From Nymphaea colorata (Eukaryota > Streptophyta > Magnoliopsida > Nymphaeales > Nymphaeaceae), in assembly GCF_008831285.2 (NCBI RefSeq), contig NC_045138.2:23281934-23345933 (forward strand): a stretch of 64,000 nucleotides of DNA. The letters run 5' to 3'. Made by a program: the position numbers and the translations under genes. Shown here piece after piece: positions 38,640 through 49,580 of this stretch. Position 1 is the stretch's first letter; every line of letters begins with the position of its first letter. A model generated the notes under the pieces. The model was not told the DNA's origin. It did not search any database and saw nothing but the letters and a program-made list of their open reading frames with translations.

Positions 38640-40920
38640 ACTTAGGAACCGATGTCAAAACTGTGAAATTGAAATATGTCTTGGCCTGGAGGAAAAAGAG
38701 AGTTTCTTCTGCACACTCTCTTCTGCTTACCGCCCGCACTGTCTAGGTCCTTTGATAGGCATTTAGCATTTTCAAACATCTTTAGGAGACCCCTTTGCCC
38801 CATTACGGCTTGATCATAGCTCATAGAAGAAGAAGCCCTATCTTTACCCTTCGAATTGCCAACAACAGACTTACAAGCTATCTCTTTCTCTTCTTCACTT
38901 TTGACACGAAGGGATATTCTCTTATAATGCCTACTTAGGGTCTTGCACAAGAAAGAAAACATAATAGGCATCAGTTTCTCTTAATGCTTCAGACTAGTCA
39001 CAATTTTATCCTCTCCAAACATTTTTTTTTCTTTACCAAGGATGTCTTCTTGCTGGGCACCTTACCATCCACCTTACCTTCCCACTATCTACTCAGGGCT
39101 TGGTCCAAAGAGGGACCTGAGAGAACATTCCCCTCACAAATATCCTCCCTCTCATCTTCCAGTAGCACAGAGAATCTATTTAAGGAAGCATCCACTTTCT
39201 TCTCTATTTCAGTTTTCTGCTTCTCTTTGTTTGGATCTTCTGTTCAAGATGGCCCCCTTTAGGAGGACATTGAACCATTTGTATTAGTTTCTAGTAGAAA
39301 AACCATTTCTATTAGTTTCTAGTAGAAAAGCCTTTTCAGGGAAAGACTTTGGAGGGTGGGAGTTAACCCAGCAGCACACCCTGCAAAATCTCAAATATCC
39401 CTAATTCACTAGCTGCCTTAAAAGAAGTCCCTTTGCTACAAAATGAATCTCCACTTGAGCCGGTTTGGCTTCAAAAGGAATGTCTACTAGAATGTGAGCA
39501 TAAGCAATACGAGATATCATTTCGCTGGAAGATCCACGTTTCTAAGACCTTCCCTCAGCCCAAACACCTAGGCCTGGGCGTCGGGCCGGGCCCGATAGGG
39601 CGGCCCAGCGGGCGGCCCGGCCCGGCCCGACTCCCGCCCTTGGGCGGCCTCCGGCGCTCGCTCCCCTCCCTCTCTCTTCCCGTCTCCCTCTCCCTCTCTG
39701 CTCCCTCTCCCTTCCCGTCTCCCTCTCCTCCCTCTCCCTCTCTGCTCCCTCTCCCTTTTCCCTCTCCCTCTCCGCCTCCGTCCCCCGCTCACTCCCCTCC
39801 CTCTCCGCTCCCCCTCTCCCTCTCCCTCTCCCTTTTCCCTCTCCCTCTCCGCCTCCGTCCCCCGCTCGCTCCCCTCCCTCTCCGCTCCCCCTCTCCCTCT
39901 CCCTCTCCGCCTCCGTCCCCCGCTCGCTCCCCTCCCTCTCCGCTCCCCCTCTCCCTCTCCCTTCCCGTCTCCCTATCCCTCTCCCTCTCAGCTCCCTCTC
40001 CCTCTCTGGTTCCCTCTCCCTGTCCGCTCCTCCTCTCCCTTCCCGTCTCCCTCTCCGCTCTCCCTCCTCCTCTCCCTCTCCGCGCCCTCTCTCCGGCTCT
40101 CCCTTCCCGTCTCGTCTCCCTCTTCGCGGCGGGCCGGGCCGGGCCTGACTTTTGGTGGCCAGGCCCGGTACCCGGCCCGGCCCGGCCCGGCAATATTATC
40201 AGGCCAGGCCCGGCCCGATGCCACCCCTACAAATACCATGGCTCTAAAGATACTTGCATTTCAAAGAAAGAAGTTGTTGCATATAAGTCCTGAAATATAA
40301 CAATTCATTTAAAGGGACATCCTAGGAAACTATTGTAATGCAACCAATAATTTTCTAGGTGCCTTCCGTTCTCTCTTTATTAGCACCATATTAAGTTCAT
40401 CTCATTTGGGAGCCAAATTAGGAAATCACCCCGACCCAACAAAGTTATCTTAGGGAAGGTTCTAGCAGAACCAACCTTGCATAAAGCACCATGACTGGTT
40501 CTAGTTGTCTAAATTCTTCTCACTAAATGAATCTTTCTTCTCCTTCAACACCACCAAAAGCCGACGACTTGGCTATCTCACCCAACAACGACTCACCAGT
40601 CTTACTCAAACTTCAGATAGCTCCCACTTGAAGATGCCAACCTCTAAAGTACACTAATTTCCTTGCTGCTGTCCCTTCTCAATCAAGGGGAAGAGTGGAA
40701 AGGAGAAAAGCTGGAGATATGGGAGAGAGCCCCTTGCCACCCAGCCCGTCCCAATGCTGGATGCCAGAAAGTGACATTTGATTCCTTGAGAGCTGTTTGG
40801 CAACAATGACACAAATTTACTGTTGGATGAGTCTGCCCTAAAAATTGGAGCAGGTTCATGGAATGCTGGAACAAATTTTCTATGGATCTGCTTCATTTTT
40901 TTGGTAGATTCATGTGACAA
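38640..40920 (-). pseudogene. L1 ORF1 pseudogene, split by an insertion
   Basis: A minus-strand frame at 40920-40654 is the N-terminal candidate. After the inserted element, ISRIAYAHILVDIPFEAKP (about 39525-39465) resembles the conserved part of plant L1 ORF1 (DUF4283-type RNA-binding region). LNRFSVLLEDERE near 39180 resembles the usual ORF1 linker before the lysine-rich tail, which is visible at 38971-38642. ORF1 would be the RNA-chaperone-like protein. Frameshifts and the insertion inactivate it. Assignment rests on two short motifs. Confidence 0.5.
39569..40229. mobile_element. GC-rich hAT-type non-autonomous element (copy 2)
   Basis: The ends TAGGCCTGGGCGTCGGGCC and, reversed, TAGGGGTGGCATCGGGCC form inverted repeats. 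The flanks caaacacc (39561-39568) and caaatacc (40230-40237) match at 7 of 8 bases, which is a hAT-sized target duplication. The interior (39660-40125) is CT-rich with tandem units beginning GCCTCCGTCCCCCGCTC at 39774, 39851 and 39909 (77 bp, 58 bp, then a partial). It shares only the ends with copy 1 at 17936-18377. No transposase. Confidence 0.8.
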
Positions 40921-42056
40921 TAACGATATGCTACTATTGCTAGAGGAAAAAAACTCTACGCCCTTAATTTTTCAAGAGAGAGAAAGAAGTGAAGAATCCT
41001 CCCAATGTGATTTCTCAATTCTTGCAATGAACAAGAAATCCTACTCATGTGAGAGTGAAAAAAAAAAAGAGAGAGAGGGAGAGAAACAAATAAGGTAGGC
41101 CAAACATTTCTCCGTACAAAAGCAAGGGAGAATTTGAATGAGTTGCTGGATGAAGATAATCAAATCGAAGGAAGGCGTTGGGCTAGAGGTCATATTTTTC
41201 GCTTTTTAAATGCAGATACAACCATAATCCTACATTGCATGTATATGTCTCTTACAGCATCCGTGCATCTAATCATGAACCTATTTGAGTACTTGTTTAC
41301 TGTTTGCATTATTTTTTACGTGATCATGTTTCAAGAACTAATTGGTTATTTTTTCCAATTTGGCCCTAAATTTCTTGCTTCAAAACCCTTCTTTTTCTTT
41401 TTTTGCCTTTTTATCCTTTGTCCGCTTCTAACTAAGGACTTCTTTTCTCAAAAATTTCTTAACTTGATGTTCCTATTAAACCTGTGGTTTTTCAAAATCA
41501 GTCTTCTATGAAAACCTTTGGCCAATGTTTTTGAAAACATGGCGAAAATTTAATAAAAATTTGGTTTCGACATGTAGCATTGAGCCGGATCTAGCTGAAG
41601 ACTCAAACTCCAATGAAATTTTAGATATACTTGGTTGTTCTCAATCCAAACCATTGATCGATATAACACCAAAATTTGGTTTCAAACAGTTGAACAAAGA
41701 AAATTTTGAGAACATGTTAATTGCACAAGACAGGATAAGGCACAACGTGCCAAAAAATAGTTCCTAGAGCACACACAACTTTTTCTGAACGGTGTATGCA
41801 AGCAATTGCGAACAGCGGCGTCCTTCGACAGGGGAAGCAATGCTTTCTCCCTCTCCGCACGCAAGAAACTCCCTTCCTTTCCGTTCCTCCCTTCGCTAAC
41901 CTTAAAATTCTTAGTTCAGGGTGTTGTCTCTCAGAGGAACGGTTTCCCTTTCCCCTCTCTCTCTCTCTCTTATACTATCAGGGTGTTGTCTCTCAAAGGA
42001 AAGGAACGCTTTTCCTTTCCTTCTCTCTCTCTCTCTCCCTCTCTCTCTCTCTCTCT
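40921..42056 (+). promoter_or_regulatory. Upstream region and CT-rich leader of the propeller gene
   Basis: No clear TATA box is seen. A tandem duplication of about 64 bp (GTGTTGTCTCTCA at about 41920 and about 41983) is followed by a CT microsatellite (about 42025-42056) that ends at the start codon. CT-rich leaders are common plant promoter/5'UTR features. Short open frames at 41134-41511 and 41525-41767 were not recognised. Confidence 0.45.
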
Positions 42057-43499
42057 ATGGAAGGTAGTCAGTACTTGGTCGGCGTCCCTCGGCCAGACTC
42101 TTTCCTACCATTGTTACGCTCGTCCAAATGGATGAAGAAGACGACCGCTAATGCAAGTTTTACCAGTATTTTTACCTTCAAAGCACGAAAGGGTCCGGCT
42201 CATTGTGGCGCCCCAAGCAGCACCTGCGCCCTGAAACAAAAGAAGCCCCGCCCCACCAACAGCAGAGCATCCCCCTGTGTATTCAAAATCCGTTGCTGTG
42301 CCAAGGATAAATCGGAGAAACCGGCTGTCGCTTCGAACTCTACTTCTCCTCCGGCGCCGCGAAATGCAGGATTGGCCACTGAAACAGCAGCCTCTGAAGG
42401 TTTGGTCTTTGATTTGGGTAGCAATGGCTCCTGGGATTCTTGTGAAATTGGCTCCCCAATAGTTAGGAGATACCTAAGCGATGACGAAGAGAGGTGGTAC
42501 ATGTGGTATCACGGGAAAGGGGAGAATTTGTCGGATTCCGTCGGGTTGACGGTTTCTTCCAACGGGATCCACTGGGAGAGGGGGCCTGCAAGTGCGAAGA
42601 CTGCTCAGGATGTTGGGCAAGTAATGCATTGCAGCAACGACTGGTGGGCCTTTGATACACAGAGCATCAGGCCCTCTGATGTATTGATCATGTCGAGTTC
42701 GAAGATCAGGGCAACCAGTGGCGTCTATTGGCTGTACTATACTGGTTTTAGCTCTGAAACTGTTGAAGTTTCAGGCTATTCCAGATTGCCAATACAGAAT
42801 CCGGACAGGAATTCTGCCGAAGCTCTCGGTTATGATACTAAAGGGGTGGTTTACAAGTCGCTGCCGGGCCTGGCCATAAGCCAAGATGGGCGGCATTGGG
42901 CAAGGATTGAAGGGGAGCACCACAGTGGGGCTCTCTTTGATGTCGGAGACGAAGGTGAATGGGACTCTTCCTTTATTGCATCACCACAGGTGGTTGGTCA
43001 CAGTGGTGATGATCTGAGGATGTACTATCACTCGTTCGACCTGAGAAGCGGCGTCTTCTGTGTTGGGGTAGCCAGGTCTAGGGATGGGATCAGGTGGGTG
43101 AAGCTGGGAAAGATCATGGGTGGAGGTCCACCGGGTTCCTTCGACGAACTTGGCGTTACAGCCAGGCATGTGGTTAGGAATACCCGGGGCGGCGGGTATG
43201 TGATGGTCTATGAAGGAATCGCCAGAGATGGTCGGCGGCGAATCGGCGTGGCAGAATCTGCTGATGGTTTAAAGCAGTGGAAGCGGAGGGATGAGCCTGT
43301 ACTGCAGCCGTCGGTGGAGGATAATGGATGGGATAATCATGGCGTGGGGCATCCCTGTTTGGTTCAGATGGATGATGCTGATGAATGGAGATTGTATTAT
43401 AGAGGCACAGGAAAATCTGGCAGAACAGGTATTGGAATGGCAACATCCGGAGGAAATGGGATCTCAAGTTTCAGAAGATGGAAAGGTTTTCACCTGTAA
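42057..43499 (+). CDS. Five-bladed beta-propeller protein, arabinanase/levansucrase/invertase-like (GH43-like), plastid-type N-terminus
   Basis: Intronless, 480 residues. Five repeats mark the blades: WDSCEIGSP (126-134), FDTQSIRPSDVL (199-210), WDSSFIASPQVV (302-313), FDELGVTARHVV (362-373) and WDNHGVGHPCLV (425-436), each followed about 20 residues on by an aromatic strand such as WYMWYHG or WRLYYRG. This is the fold of GH32/43/68 enzymes, and plants have conserved single-copy proteins of this kind whose substrate is unknown. Residues 1-110 are Ser/Thr/Lys/Arg-rich with few acidic residues, like a chloroplast transit peptide. The ATG at 42057 is chosen because the open frame upstream (from 41796) is CT-repeat sequence. 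Catalytic residues cannot be assigned with confidence. It appears intact. Confidence 0.85.
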   Translation: MEGSQYLVGVPRPDSFLPLLRSSKWMKKTTANASFTSIFTFKARKGPAHCGAPSSTCALKQKKPRPTNSRASPCVFKIRCCAKDKSEKPAVASNSTSPPAPRNAGLATETAASEGLVFDLGSNGSWDSCEIGSPIVRRYLSDDEERWYMWYHGKGENLSDSVGLTVSSNGIHWERGPASAKTAQDVGQVMHCSNDWWAFDTQSIRPSDVLIMSSSKIRATSGVYWLYYTGFSSETVEVSGYSRLPIQNPDRNSAEALGYDTKGVVYKSLPGLAISQDGRHWARIEGEHHSGALFDVGDEGEWDSSFIASPQVVGHSGDDLRMYYHSFDLRSGVFCVGVARSRDGIRWVKLGKIMGGGPPGSFDELGVTARHVVRNTRGGGYVMVYEGIARDGRRRIGVAESADGLKQWKRRDEPVLQPSVEDNGWDNHGVGHPCLVQMDDADEWRLYYRGTGKSGRTGIGMATSGGNGISSFRRWKGFHL

Positions 43500-45479
43500 T
43501 TTGCTCCCACCTTTTTTAAGATTTGTCAGTTTATTTTTTGTCATTTTCTTTTGAATTTCCATACTTCGTGTACGCTTTAGTTGGATTATTCGTTTCTGAC
43601 ACATTCACAATGATCAATCACCATAATAAGAATTGGACGCTCAGGTGCAAGTGCCAGTTTACGTGTCATATGTAGCTCAGACGAAACGAATGTACTTTTA
43701 CACGGCTGTACAGGAAGAATGGCTTTTGGCCGCAGCAATGTCATTCCCAATCACTTTGCTGCTGCTGAAAGCCTCTTCTTCCCATAAACTGTCGTACACC
43801 GTTCCCTTCAGAAAAAGGAAAATGAGCACCATCCATATTGTTCTTCTCCATTTGAGAATTACATCGATCAGAAAATCCTTAGTCGCCAGAATGCACATAT
43901 TACTGTCAAGGGTTTTTTGTGCAGAGACCACGTCATTACTTAAGATCAGCTTCTGTTTGAGATCAACTTGTGTGTTTAGCTCTACCGACATGGTCCTGCT
44001 GGGAATGTAGCCCATTGCATGCAGACATTCGTGAGAATCCATAGCCTCTTTGATCAAGACGCCTCTTTCTCCCATTTCTCTCGGCTATACTAGATTAAAT
44101 TGGTAAAATTAGTGGCAGATCTGCTAAGAGTTTCTGTGCTCCATACTCCTGGTGGTCCAATTAGACTTTTCCTTGTAGTTGAGAAGTTCGATGCAATCTA
44201 AGATTTCTATATAGAACTAAGTCAGTCCTGGAAAATTCTCTTCTAAACAACCCTCGACATCAAACTCTAGAACAAATTAACCTATTTAAATGTCCTCTGT
44301 GCTGAAAAATGTGATGATTATTCACTCTTTGTTTGTATGGTCTTTCGAGATCATTTATCATTTTTTGCAGCGGGAACATGTTCTGAGTTCTATATTGCGT
44401 GCTCGGCATACTGATTTTTTTGGACCATTGAAGATTGTCAAATTGATCTTTCATAATCTTTTTCGTTTCACAAAAGTTTCATGTGATTTTAACAAAAGCT
44501 ACGAATGAAATGAAAGATACACGGAGAATGCATGAGTGTGTCCATGGACGCCGAGAGTTTTCATTACATCTTCACGCTCCTCCGTCCAATCTCCACCATA
44601 TCTCCAAAGACTTTCGCTGAGCTTGCGGATTCCAATTTTCATTACTTCTTCATCACCTGAACTCATCATATCGGCTATTTCCGGAACATCTGGCACAAAG
44701 GTCCTGTACCTTTGCTCCCAATTAGTCCAGCATTATTAGATCAAAGGGTTTGTTCCATTGTTGGGCGTTTACACATTTCAGGAAAATTTTAGAATATCCA
44801 ACGATCTCTGTTACGCTGAAAAGCTTGACAGAACAAAACTGTGGCCTGTTGGAATTGCTTACCAGAGACAATGGAGGTAAAGTTGATCTTTTCTTCTGCT
44901 GTCGATTCTAACGACTCTGTGATTAGTTGCATTACCCCATGGAGGACAGCTGAAATGATGTTGATGATAAGATTCGAAGCTCTTTCATATAAATTTTTCT
45001 GCTCTGTGCTTAATCCCAACTTATTTGATCCTAAATTGTCTTTGATTTGTGCCTAAACCTACCCTTTCTTTCTCCATAAACGACCAGTTATGCTTCTTAG
45101 GCCCCATTACGGTTTGCAGCAACATAAAAAGCATATTTCTGTAGTAATGGTGGAGCTTTTCTTATTCAAGACAAGAAGTGTGCAATTGAAGAGAGGAAAA
45201 AATTTAGCCTTTCACAGCCACACGATGCAAATCGAGATTTGTCACTATTTTTCCAAAAATTAACTGATAATGAAGAATTCAAACTAGGGTTTGTGCAAGT
45301 AATAGACAGGTTGTAGATCATTTTGACAGAGCCTTTGCCCATAAGCAAGTTTGAGAAACTTCGTATCTCTTTAAATATGACAAATTAAGAGGGAATGTCA
45401 AGGGTCGAAAGTTAAGATGGGGGGAAATCTATGGTGCAATGAAAAAGAAAGTCCATGGAAACTCTTCGGAAACCTCTAG
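43500..45479. other. Unassigned intergenic stretch with minus-strand open frames
   Basis: Minus-strand frames at 44075-43698 (125 codons), 44696-44499 (65 codons) and 45019-44789 (76 codons) are not recognised. The last contains a possible donor (CTG|GTAAGC at about 44862) and the middle one a possible acceptor before GACCTTTGTG, but the phases do not fit a join. They could be exons of an unknown gene or chance frames. Confidence 0.3.
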
Positions 45480-47340
45480 GCCCGTTGGACTGCCCCGGAT
45501 ATTTTTAGACTTATTGCCTTGTGTAATAATATCTACAAGATTATAACCAAAATGATAATTTTCAAGATGCATGCAATTCTAGTGAGAATTATTGATGGCA
45601 ACCATGGTCCGTTAATCCGTTTTGTAGGTAGAAGTGTCCATAACCAAATATGGCTTGCAAGTTGCAAACGACCTTTCACACTGTTTTAACTTATGCAATT
45701 AAGAAATGGCTGGTTTAAAGATGGTTCACAGTGAGTTTTCAACAGGTTCTCTGGGAAATTCTTGCAGGACATCTTTATTGGGCTCCACGCAGAATGGGTT
45801 TGCAAGAACCATGTTATGTGTGATATCATCATCCTTCTGATCCTCATTAATGATGTAGAAGGTCATGAATTCAAATGTTCCAAGGGACTGAGGCAGGGGA
45901 ATCCTTTGTCACCCTACCCATTTCCTAGTGGTCATAGAAATAATACTGAGACGGCTCAAAACTCAGGTGGAGAAGAAGAAAATTAGTACATCGAAGATGC
46001 CCGAAGTTTAGCATGGAATTGGCTGAACAGTATTTCTTGATGATGCATTATTGTTCAGCAGGGGGACTTTGAGGTTTACGAAACTCGCTCAGGATGTTTC
46101 TAGTTTATATGGAGGGTAACGCAAGGATGAAGGTGAACAAAAACAAATCCATGTTAGTTGCCTTTAATATGTTCTAATGAGAAGAGGAGCATACTAGCAA
46201 GGGAGGTGGGAAACTTGATAGTTTCTTATTTAGGCCTTCCATTATTTGCTGGTCTCCTTACAGAAACTCGGTGTCGACCCTTTATAGAGAAGATGGACAA
46301 GAAACTCAATTCTTGAAAGGCAAATCCTTTGACTTATAGCAGCAGGCCGCTGTGTCTAATCAAATATAAATTCGACTTCATTGTCAGTCACTTGGATGCA
46401 AGGCTTTAAATTGCCAACAAGTATCATGGAAAAGAGCATGGTGGGATTCCTTTGGGTTGAGGAATCCAATGGGTTCTGGAAAAATCATTTGCTTTCATGG
46501 AAAAAACTCTGTAAAATCCCTGGATGAGGGAAGGATAAATATGAAGCCCCTTGTTGAGTAGAATAAAACACCACTAGCTAGCCAACTCCTCCAATTAATG
46601 AATAACAGAATAATTCCTCAAGACTAGCTATGAGGGAGATACCTCAGGGTAAGGGACGGGCTGCAGACTCTTAAACAGACCTGGAGGAGCTCATGGTGCT
46701 GGAAAAGCCTTGGATATAGCTAGCATCTGCCTTGCATTAAGGTAATGAGGAATATGGGCAACAGGATCACTGCCAAATTCTGGTTAAACAGGTGGTGTGG
46801 CATGGAATTGGTCAAGAATATTAATGGGGAAGATAATGGGTGCATAAGCTCTAATATCAACATCAATGCAGCTGACTCTCAGGCAAAGTATGGTAGAGAA
46901 CTAGTGCCACTCCTTGACTGCATGAACGTGCTGCAAGGATTGACCCTTGGCACGTGAGGGCCTGACCGGCTTTTTTGGGAGTCAGGGGAGACTAAAAACC
47001 TTAAAGCAGGTGAACTATTTACTTTTAACTAGAAATGCAGGAAGCAAAACTATAACGGCCCCTTGACTTGGTATTGCCATGGAATTCCAATCCTAGTCTA
47101 AGGTCCAGTTCAAGCACAAATGATTATCAAAAAGTGCTGGAATTCTATGTGCGACGTAGGTCGATGGAGGATTTGGTGGTCGAGAAACAAGCTTGTTCAT
47201 GGCAGCGGTCAGAAGCTTATTCACACCATTTGGCAAGCTTGCAAAGATTATTCAAGATTATTCTCATCTATGACATGAAATATCCAAGAGAAGGAACTGC
47301 TGATGATCTGATTTAAAGCAGGACTAATATGTAGAGGAGA
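45480..47340 (+). pseudogene. L1-type LINE ORF2 relic (reverse transcriptase to C-terminus)
   Basis: L1 motifs occur in order on the plus strand in shifting frames: LIALCNNIYKIITKMI near 45510 and GRSVHNQIWLA near 45630 (RT start), SKGLRQGNPLSPYPF near 45880 (RT motif), VFLDDALLFSRG near 46040 (catalytic box FLDD), YLGLPLFAG near 46230, then a zinc-finger RVT-like and C-terminal part near 46750-47210 (WWSRNKLVHGSGQKLIHTIW). The endonuclease and ORF1 are absent, so the copy is 5'-truncated, as is usual for LINEs. Many stops. Same orientation as the elements at 57-64 kb. Confidence 0.8.
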
Positions 47341-49185
47341 GCCAGTCGATGTTATACAAGGATGGATGCTTTATATTGCAGTCTGTAATAACCAGAGGAC
47401 AAACGGAAGAGCTACATATACGTGAAAGGTAGAAGCTTTTAGATTCCAAAGGGACATCTTGGTTTATGAAAAGATACATTAAAACTTGTCAAAATGTGTT
47501 AGGTGTATTTAAAAAGTTGCAACAACGTGGAAGTCCCTTTAATTTAGGCAATTGGGCCCTATCTCCATACGGTATTATTTCAATATTTTCTTTTATTTCG
47601 GCTCATTTGCGTACGAGTACGTGAAAATAATAAAGCTCACTTATTAACCTTTTTTTAAGCTTTAGCCACATTCTCATTGCGTTGATGAAAGTACTCAAAC
47701 CCAACATTAAAGTTAATTTAGTTGCAGTATATACACCAAGCAAGTAATACTCGAACCGATCTCTTGGATCGCTCATCATTTATTATGCATCAAAAAACAA
47801 ACTCTGACCGTCATGGTTCTTACATGATTGGCTAAATCAACATGTTATTCCAGTCATGTGGATATCTGCCACAAAAACATATATGAGAAACAAAATACGT
47901 ATACGGAAATCGACAATGCCGCCAAACTGTCTCCACACCTACAATGAAAGAAGGAAGAAACATTGTAAGTGAACATAGTCGGCAGATCATATCTAATAAG
48001 GCAATATCACCCTTCAACTTAAGTAATACGCTCCACCACCCTAAGACACAGAGGCATGGCTCCTGGAAGAGTCGAACCAGAAACATGTCTTTTCCCATGT
48101 CCCTAGCCGAACCAGTTACGGTATGCTTCTTGAGGCCTAAACAGCTATCCCTCAAACATGGCTTAAAGTATGAAGTACCTAGTAAATATAAATGTTTGTT
48201 GACCAATAATAAATATGTGGCTCTCAATTTCAATCAGTTTGATAGCATCTTAGTAGCAATCATCTACAAAACAGAACATTAGCGAGCCACTCTTTTGCCC
48301 ATGCATGTAAAAGTGTGCTAACCATAAAATTTTCAAAAGCTTTTTGCGGAATAGCTAAAGGTTAAACCTCATCTTATTTGTTTTCCATGAAAAAAATACC
48401 ATTTATTGGTCAACCTTTTTGCTCATTAATGATCAACAATAAGATGACCTTTTCGCAGTTTGTCAAAACCATGAAATTAAGGTAGACCCTATGTTAAACT
48501 AAACCTTTCAATACAACATATGGGGTAATCTAACACGCCCCAAGGTTTAAATGTTGTAAAAATTGCATCTATTCTTTGCACTGCAATAAGAAACGAAGTT
48601 TTATGGTTTAGCGTCGTGGCTATTTCGGGCCGATTCGTTCTTTGTGACTACCAATGTTCCTCATACTTTTTTTTTTTTTTACTTCTTAAGCTTTGAAATT
48701 TGTACAGTAACTCAATAGTTGTTGCTTCCTCATCCTTTCATCTATGTCTCGAAGTAAAGTAAAAACGATTTTATCTCTGGCTAAAACTTTTACTAGTTTG
48801 TATTATCGCATTTTACGCGTACCTACAAGGGCATTCCTAAAATGCTTTTCACAAAAAAAGCTGGTAGAGCAATGTCGAAAAATTTCGACATATGGATATT
48901 TGTATTACACAGTGAAATGCATTTATTTTGAGATATTGCGATTTTATTGTGAAACTACTTCTTTTTGTGACTTTTCTTATTGCAAAGGATCTTCTATGCA
49001 TATCTTTTTAACATCGTAACAACACATGCTGCAATTACCAGTTTTCCCTGAAGTGAAAGAAACCAAATTAATTTTCAAAATATCCTAAGACATACTTCGC
49101 TTGATGAGGATTTACTTTTGTGTTGACTATATATTAACCTTTCCAGAGTAAACGAGATACCTGATATTGTTTGATATAACTAACT
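47341..49185. other. Unassigned intergenic stretch
   Basis: Overlapping open frames on both strands at 47832-48282 have no recognisable domain. The rest is AT-rich. Nothing definite is seen. Confidence 0.35.
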
Positions 49186-49268
49186 TCAGTCAATTGACAG
49201 ACAGCTCGGAAGATTCAAGTTCAAAATGAAAAGGAGAGAAGAAACTAAGGGAGACGGTACCGTTCTAG

Positions 49269-49487
49269 CTACCACTTGTTGGCGTCTGTATGACAAACGG
49301 AGCACCTCCTGTTGCATTCCGCAGGGATGGTCATCTGCATGGTGCAGATACGATAGCACCTGTCGAAGCATTCCATCTCTGGGTTTGCTGCAACCTTCGG
49401 CACCTGCACCATCACTGCCATTGCGACCAGCACCACCACCACCACCAAGCATGCCAATGAAAAACCAGATGTCTTTCTGCCTGCCAT
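49269..49487 (-). CDS. Small secreted cysteine-rich peptide
   Basis: 72 residues. Residues about 9-34 form a strongly hydrophobic signal peptide ending in VAA, probable cleavage after A34; two basic residues precede it. The predicted mature peptide of about 38 residues has six cysteines at 40, 44, 48, 58, 62 and 65 (C-X3-C-X3-C-X9-C-X3-C-X2-C), enough for three disulfides. The C-X3-C pairs recall alpha-hairpinins and thionin-like peptides, so a role as an antimicrobial or signalling peptide is possible, but the family is not certain. A TATAAG sequence (49572-49577, read on the minus strand) lies about 85 bases before the ATG and suggests its own promoter. No intron is needed. Confidence 0.65.
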   Translation of the reverse strand: MAGRKTSGFSLACLVVVVVLVAMAVMVQVPKVAANPEMECFDRCYRICTMQMTIPAECNRRCSVCHTDANKW

Positions 49488-49580
49488 CTCTCTGTTTCTC
49501 CTTTCCTTCCTTCTCTTTCTCTGTGGTTCAGCTTCTTGGGGAGTACCAAAGAGTCATGACCCCAAGGAATTCTTATACGG
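49488..49580 (-). promoter_or_regulatory. Putative promoter of the secreted peptide gene
   Basis: TATAAG at 49577-49572 (minus) followed by a purine-rich leader (GAGAAAGAGAAGGAAGG type) down to the ATG at 49487. The spacing of TATA to ATG (about 85 bases) is reasonable for a plant gene. Confidence 0.4.

Larger units (their letters stand above)
37450..40920 (-). mobile_element. Left (5') part of a minus-strand L1 LINE, interrupted by a hAT-type element
   Basis: Reading right to left: ORF1 relics from about 40920 to 38640, endonuclease 38345-38096, and the endonuclease-RT linker to about 37540. After a gap filled by the gypsy cluster, the RT part continues at 27080-26330. ORF1 is interrupted by the GC-rich hAT-type element 39569-40229. 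All frames are broken. Confidence 0.65.

Noticed and set aside
39568-40239. Arg/Gly/Glu-rich minus-strand frames
   Set aside because: These are complements of the same CT repeat, not genes.
39433-40293. 286-codon plus-strand frame rich in Pro, Ser and Leu
   Set aside because: It is translation of the CT minisatellite in the hAT-type element; it crosses both element ends and has no domain.
41796-42056. Longer start for the propeller protein
   Set aside because: The extra 87 codons are mainly CT repeat and duplicated leader sequence giving Leu/Ser runs; the ATG at 42057 begins sensible protein.
44862-45019. Two-exon gene joining 45019-44862 with 44696-44499 on the minus strand
   Set aside because: The donor leaves phase 1 while the available acceptors require phase 0 or 2, so the join would break the frame.
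47832-48282. Overlapping 112- and 133-codon frames on both strands
   Set aside because: Neither has a recognisable domain or splice sites; both may be chance.
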